Assembly (NCBI GenBank): GCA_021442845.1
Contig: JABUSD010000064.1
Location: 1-9,131 of the forward strand
Length of the DNA stretch: 9,131 bases
Direction of reading: 5' to 3'
Source of the DNA: Holdemanella sp.
GTDB taxonomy: Bacteria > Bacillota_I > Bacilli_A > Erysipelotrichales > Erysipelotrichaceae
Below the pieces are notes generated by a model, which saw nothing but the letters and a program-made list of their open reading frames with translations, made no database searches and was not told the origin of the DNA. A program made the translations under genes and the position numbers. Shown piece by piece: positions 6,587 through 9,131 of the stretch; within the stretch, counting starts at the first letter, position 1, and each line of letters starts with the position of its first letter.

Positions 6587-7609
6587 ATGAAAAAATTAAT
6601 GTCGCTTGTATGTGCCTTTGTGATGGCATTCAGCATGACTACAGCTGTATATGCAGTTGCACAAGCAGAAGATCCTGTTACTGTTAAAATTGAAGATTAT
6701 TTCAAACTTACAAATGCAGGAACTGAATCACCCGCTCAAACATTCAGTTTCTCAATCACAAAAGATGGATTCTCAGACACAGGTCTTAAATCAGATGGAG
6801 AAGCTGTCACTGAAGATGATGTACCACTTCCAACTGTAGGAACAGCTGTATTTGCAGAAGGTGATGCAACTACAACAGGTACAAAAGAAGATGTTGAAAT
6901 CACATTGCCATTGACAACGGATTTCCCAGCTGTTGGTATTTATAAGTATATAATTAAACAAAATAGCACAGCAAATACAGCTGGTGTTGGATATGTAAGC
7001 AGTGATATCCGTTTAGTTGTTACAGTTATTCAAGATGAAAATGGTAAAAAAGTTATTGGTGGTGTCCACACAGAATTAGATGACGATGATGATAAGACAG
7101 ATGTAATCACAAATCCATATTCTGCAGGTACATTAACAGTTGAAAAAGAAGTAACGGGTAACTTAGGAGATAAGAATGCACCATTCGATATTACGGTTAC
7201 ATTTACAAAACCATCAGGTAAAACAATTGGTGGAAGCATCTATTATGGTGATAAAGAAATCAAACCATCTGATTGGAAAGCCGATGGAACAGTAGATGCC
7301 GAAATCACATTGAAACATGGAGAATCGGTTAACTTTACAAATATCCCTTATGGTGTGACATATACTGTTGTCGAAGATGATTATACAGCAGCCGCTGATG
7401 GTGGATATGATGCAGCTGATTATGATTATGATGATGACGATAAGACAATCGATTCGGCATTGGATGAAGTATTAGTTACAAATAACAAAGGGAAAACACC
7501 AGATACAGGAATCATTGTAAATAATCTTCCATATATCGCAATTCTTGCCGTTGTTGGTCTAGGATTTATCGTATTCTTCTCAAGAAGACGTGCTAATGAC
7601 GAAATCTAA
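6587..7609 (+). CDS. FctA/Spy0128-like major pilin subunit
   Basis: Probable shaft subunit polymerised by the downstream class B sortase. Signal peptide residues 1-27 (likely cut AQA/ED). Domain 1 (about 30-178) is a Spy0128-type pilin isopeptide domain with Lys40 and Asn176 at the bonding positions, but Gln125 where the promoting acid is expected. Domain 2 (182-302) has Lys187, Glu263 and Asn299, a complete triad. Then come sorting signal TPDTG (304-308), a hydrophobic segment (about 315-331) and an SRRR tail. The length, 340 residues, is about that of Spy0128. Lys170, just before the last strand of domain 1, sits near where Spy0128 has Lys161, the residue joined to the next subunit. Two Asp runs (165-169 and 282-285) precede Lys170 and Lys286. 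The protein is strongly acidic. Position between sipA and the sortase matches GAS fctA. Function is inferred from family and order. Confidence 0.9.
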   Translation: MKKLMSLVCAFVMAFSMTTAVYAVAQAEDPVTVKIEDYFKLTNAGTESPAQTFSFSITKDGFSDTGLKSDGEAVTEDDVPLPTVGTAVFAEGDATTTGTKEDVEITLPLTTDFPAVGIYKYIIKQNSTANTAGVGYVSSDIRLVVTVIQDENGKKVIGGVHTELDDDDDKTDVITNPYSAGTLTVEKEVTGNLGDKNAPFDITVTFTKPSGKTIGGSIYYGDKEIKPSDWKADGTVDAEITLKHGESVNFTNIPYGVTYTVVEDDYTAAADGGYDAADYDYDDDDKTIDSALDEVLVTNNKGKTPDTGIIVNNLPYIAILAVVGLGFIVFFSRRRANDEI

Positions 7610-7633
7610 TCAATAGCATATAAAAGGAGTACT

Positions 7634-8377
7634 ATGTCTAGATTTATACAGAAAGCCATAAACTCCATAATCAGTCTTATTGTATTTGCATGCCTTTGTA
7701 TTGCGGGTATTTATGCAGGTTATGCTTTATATGACAACAACCGTATATATACACAAGCCCAGAATGTACAGGAAGACATGCTTCAATACAAACCAACAAA
7801 AGACAATAAGAAAGCATTTGAAGAGCTTAGAAAGATCAATAAGGATGTCTGTGCATGGGTAACCTTGGATAATACAAATATCGACTATCCAGTATTATAT
7901 GGAGAGGATAATATAACGTATATCAATAGGGATGTCTATGGTGAATTTGCCCTTGCTGGCAGTATCTTTTTGGATTATAGAAACGATAAGAATTTTATGG
8001 ATGCCTATTCCATTCTTTATGGACATCATATGGATAATCATAAGATGTTTGGTGATTTAGATCTTTATAAAGAGGAGAAATTCTTTAGAAAGAATCAGAC
8101 AGGTTCTTTAATCTTGCCAGATCGATCCTATAAGCTTAAAATCTTTGCCATTGTGTTAGTAAGTGCATCGGATGATTATATCTTTGATCCTACACCATGG
8201 CAAAATGATATGTCATCCCTTATTACCTATGTGATAAGCAATGGAATGTATATCAATAAAGATACAATTCATGAATTACAACAAACAATAAATCCACAGG
8301 TTCTAGCATTTACAACGTGTTCTTCTGAATTTACAGATGCCAGAACTATCGTTTTAACAATGATGGAACCAGAATAA
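7634..8377 (+). CDS. srtB: Class B sortase, pilus polymerase
   Basis: A membrane-anchored transpeptidase that should cleave the pilin sorting signals between Thr (or Ser) and Gly and join them to a lysine of the next subunit. The N-terminus has one signal-anchor helix (about 10-32). The sortase barrel follows with AWVTLDNTNIDYPV (74-87) and GSIFLDYRND, both typical of class B. Catalytic residues are His131 (in LYGHHMDNHKMFG), Cys229 (FTTCSSEF) and Arg237 (DARTIVL). Length, 247 residues, is normal. GAS FCT islands also use a class B-type enzyme as pilus polymerase, and the position between major and minor pilin is the same. AAGGAG lies only four bases before the ATG, slightly tight, and 24 bases separate it from the pilin stop, so it shares the pilin transcript. 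A housekeeping class A sortase, not in this window, would be expected to attach the finished fibre to the wall. Confidence 0.93.
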   Translation: MSRFIQKAINSIISLIVFACLCIAGIYAGYALYDNNRIYTQAQNVQEDMLQYKPTKDNKKAFEELRKINKDVCAWVTLDNTNIDYPVLYGEDNITYINRDVYGEFALAGSIFLDYRNDKNFMDAYSILYGHHMDNHKMFGDLDLYKEEKFFRKNQTGSLILPDRSYKLKIFAIVLVSASDDYIFDPTPWQNDMSSLITYVISNGMYINKDTIHELQQTINPQVLAFTTCSSEFTDARTIVLTMMEPE

Positions 8378-8406
8378 CAGAAAGAATAAAAAGGAAGGAG
8401 GGTTTA

Positions 8407-9015
8407 ATGAAAAAGATTATAAAGACATTCTATATACTCTTTTTAGCATGCATGCTTATCATACCTGTGCAGGCAGCAGATAAACCAACGATAACCCTTC
8501 CTATTAAGATTTCTTTAACTGGAAGCATACCAAATAAACCAGAGGATTATGAAATTAAACTGGTAGCCGATGACATAACCAATCCAATGCCACTAGGATC
8601 GGTAAATGGAATATTTACTATGAAGATAACAGGGGCAAATACAGTCAATCTATCAGCAATATCATTAGAGGATCTGGGAACGTATACATATACACTGTAT
8701 CAAAGTGCAGGAAATAATAAAAAGTGTACATATGATGATATCGTATATAGATTGACTATTTATGTCATAAATGGAAATGATGGAAATTTACAGGCTATTG
8801 CCACCTTGTATTCGAACAAAGATGAAATTAAGCATTCCCAGGCAATTTTTACAAATTCATATAAAAAGGATGCAAGTCCATCAAAGCCAAATAAGACAAA
8901 TACAGGAAATCAAACCAATTTCACTCAATATTTGGCACTCGCATTAGGAAGCATCATTGTTATTGCGATCCTCCTAATGGATATGAAACAAAGATATAGG
9001 AAAATAGAAGGATAG
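8407..9015 (+). CDS. FctB-like minor (base) pilin
   Basis: A secreted 202-residue single-domain pilin. Signal peptide 1-23 (VQA/AD) leads to one Spy0128-type isopeptide domain (about 26-152) with LGTYTYTLYQ (90-99) and a final IFTNSY strand. Lys34 and Asn150 are placed for an internal isopeptide bond, but Gln99 stands where the acid is expected, as in domain 1 of the major pilin. A Lys/Pro/Asn/Thr linker (153-171) contains KTNTG (163-167), probably the sorting signal, with the usual Pro missing. A membrane helix (about 174-191) and a basic tail complete it. In GAS the last gene of the set, fctB, encodes the base subunit linked to the wall, and the same role is inferred here. AAGGAGG lies five bases before the ATG and 29 bases separate it from the sortase stop. 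It is the last gene before a terminator. Confidence 0.82.
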   Translation: MKKIIKTFYILFLACMLIIPVQAADKPTITLPIKISLTGSIPNKPEDYEIKLVADDITNPMPLGSVNGIFTMKITGANTVNLSAISLEDLGTYTYTLYQSAGNNKKCTYDDIVYRLTIYVINGNDGNLQAIATLYSNKDEIKHSQAIFTNSYKKDASPSKPNKTNTGNQTNFTQYLALALGSIIVIAILLMDMKQRYRKIEG

Positions 9016-9033
9016 TCATTATCCTTCTTTTTT
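9006..9033 (+). terminator. Intrinsic terminator of the pilus operon
   Basis: A perfect 9-bp stem (9006-9014 with 9020-9028) around a 5-base loop runs into six Ts (9028-9033). The minor pilin's stop codon TAG (9013-9015) is inside the hairpin, so the gene and terminator overlap. It supports one transcript ending here. Confidence 0.88.
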
Positions 9034-9090
9034 AGGAAAAGTTAAGAGAAAACTAGTTGTAGGTTAAGGATTATATCCTATACTAAAACC

Positions 9091-9115
9091 ATGAACAGGA
9101 AATAATAAAGTTCAT
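9091..9115. repeat. Weak inverted repeat in the 3' flank
   Basis: ATGAAC (9091-9096) and GTTCAT (9110-9115) form a 6-base inverted repeat with a 13-base spacer. A second short one, AGGAT-TAT-ATCCT, lies at 9067-9079. Both are AT-rich and have no clear role; the flank from 9034 to the end holds no gene I can see. Confidence 0.2.
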
Positions 9116-9131
9116 ATAAAACTCTCTCTCC

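Noticed and set aside
7030..7239. Minus-strand open frame inside the pilin gene
   Set aside because: Antisense shadow; composition reflects the Asp-rich coding sequence opposite.
9060..9131. TATAAT-like element on the minus strand near the right edge
   Set aside because: No acceptable -35 partner at 16-18 bases, and it would drive transcription into the back of the pilus operon.
1..9131. CRISPR array, tRNA, rRNA, insertion sequence or phage attachment site
   Set aside because: No regularly spaced short repeats, transposase, terminal inverted repeats or structured RNA gene were seen; the only long repeats are protein-domain repeats.

Overview
The window holds one co-directional, six-gene surface-pilus operon on the + strand, from a low-GC Gram-positive bacterium. 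AT-rich DNA, strong AGGAGG-type ribosome binding sites, cell-wall sorting signals and a class B sortase all point to Firmicutes. Domain style (SHIRT-like, Ig-like and isopeptide modules, with a NanB/NanI-type sialidase) suggests a gut or mucosal member such as an Erysipelotrichia or relative. That placement is a judgement from style, not a search result.

Layout: positions 1-254 are a non-coding leader with an AT-rich inverted repeat, a 13-bp palindrome and a good sigma-A-type promoter (TTGATT-17-TAGAAT). Then follow a 1823-aa secreted, wall-anchored sialidase/adhesin (255-5726); an 85-aa charged helical protein with a DivIVA-like motif (5728-5985); a SipA-like signal peptidase I homologue (5978-6517); a short intergenic hairpin; an FctA/Spy0128-like major pilin (6587-7609); a class B sortase (7634-8377); and a small FctB-like minor pilin (8407-9015). 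A clean intrinsic terminator overlaps the last stop codon. The final ~100 bases hold nothing I can name.

Working model: the order adhesin - SipA - major pilin - class B sortase - minor pilin is that of the group A Streptococcus FCT-3 pilus island (cpa-sipA-fctA-srt-fctB). The sortase would polymerise the major pilin through its TPDTG signal and join the large adhesin at the tip. The small pilin would be the base. The SipA homologue would be an assembly factor, not a protease, because the positions expected for the catalytic Ser and Lys are both Gly.

What makes the locus unusual is the tip-position protein. Instead of a Cpa-type adhesin it is a giant multidomain protein whose N-terminal third is a GH33 sialidase with every expected catalytic residue in place. 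The locus therefore appears to encode a sialidase-tipped pilus: an enzyme held away from the cell on a fibre that could cut, and perhaps grip, sialylated host glycans. An extra small protein sits between adhesin and SipA, and two of the three sorting signals deviate from the LPXTG pattern.
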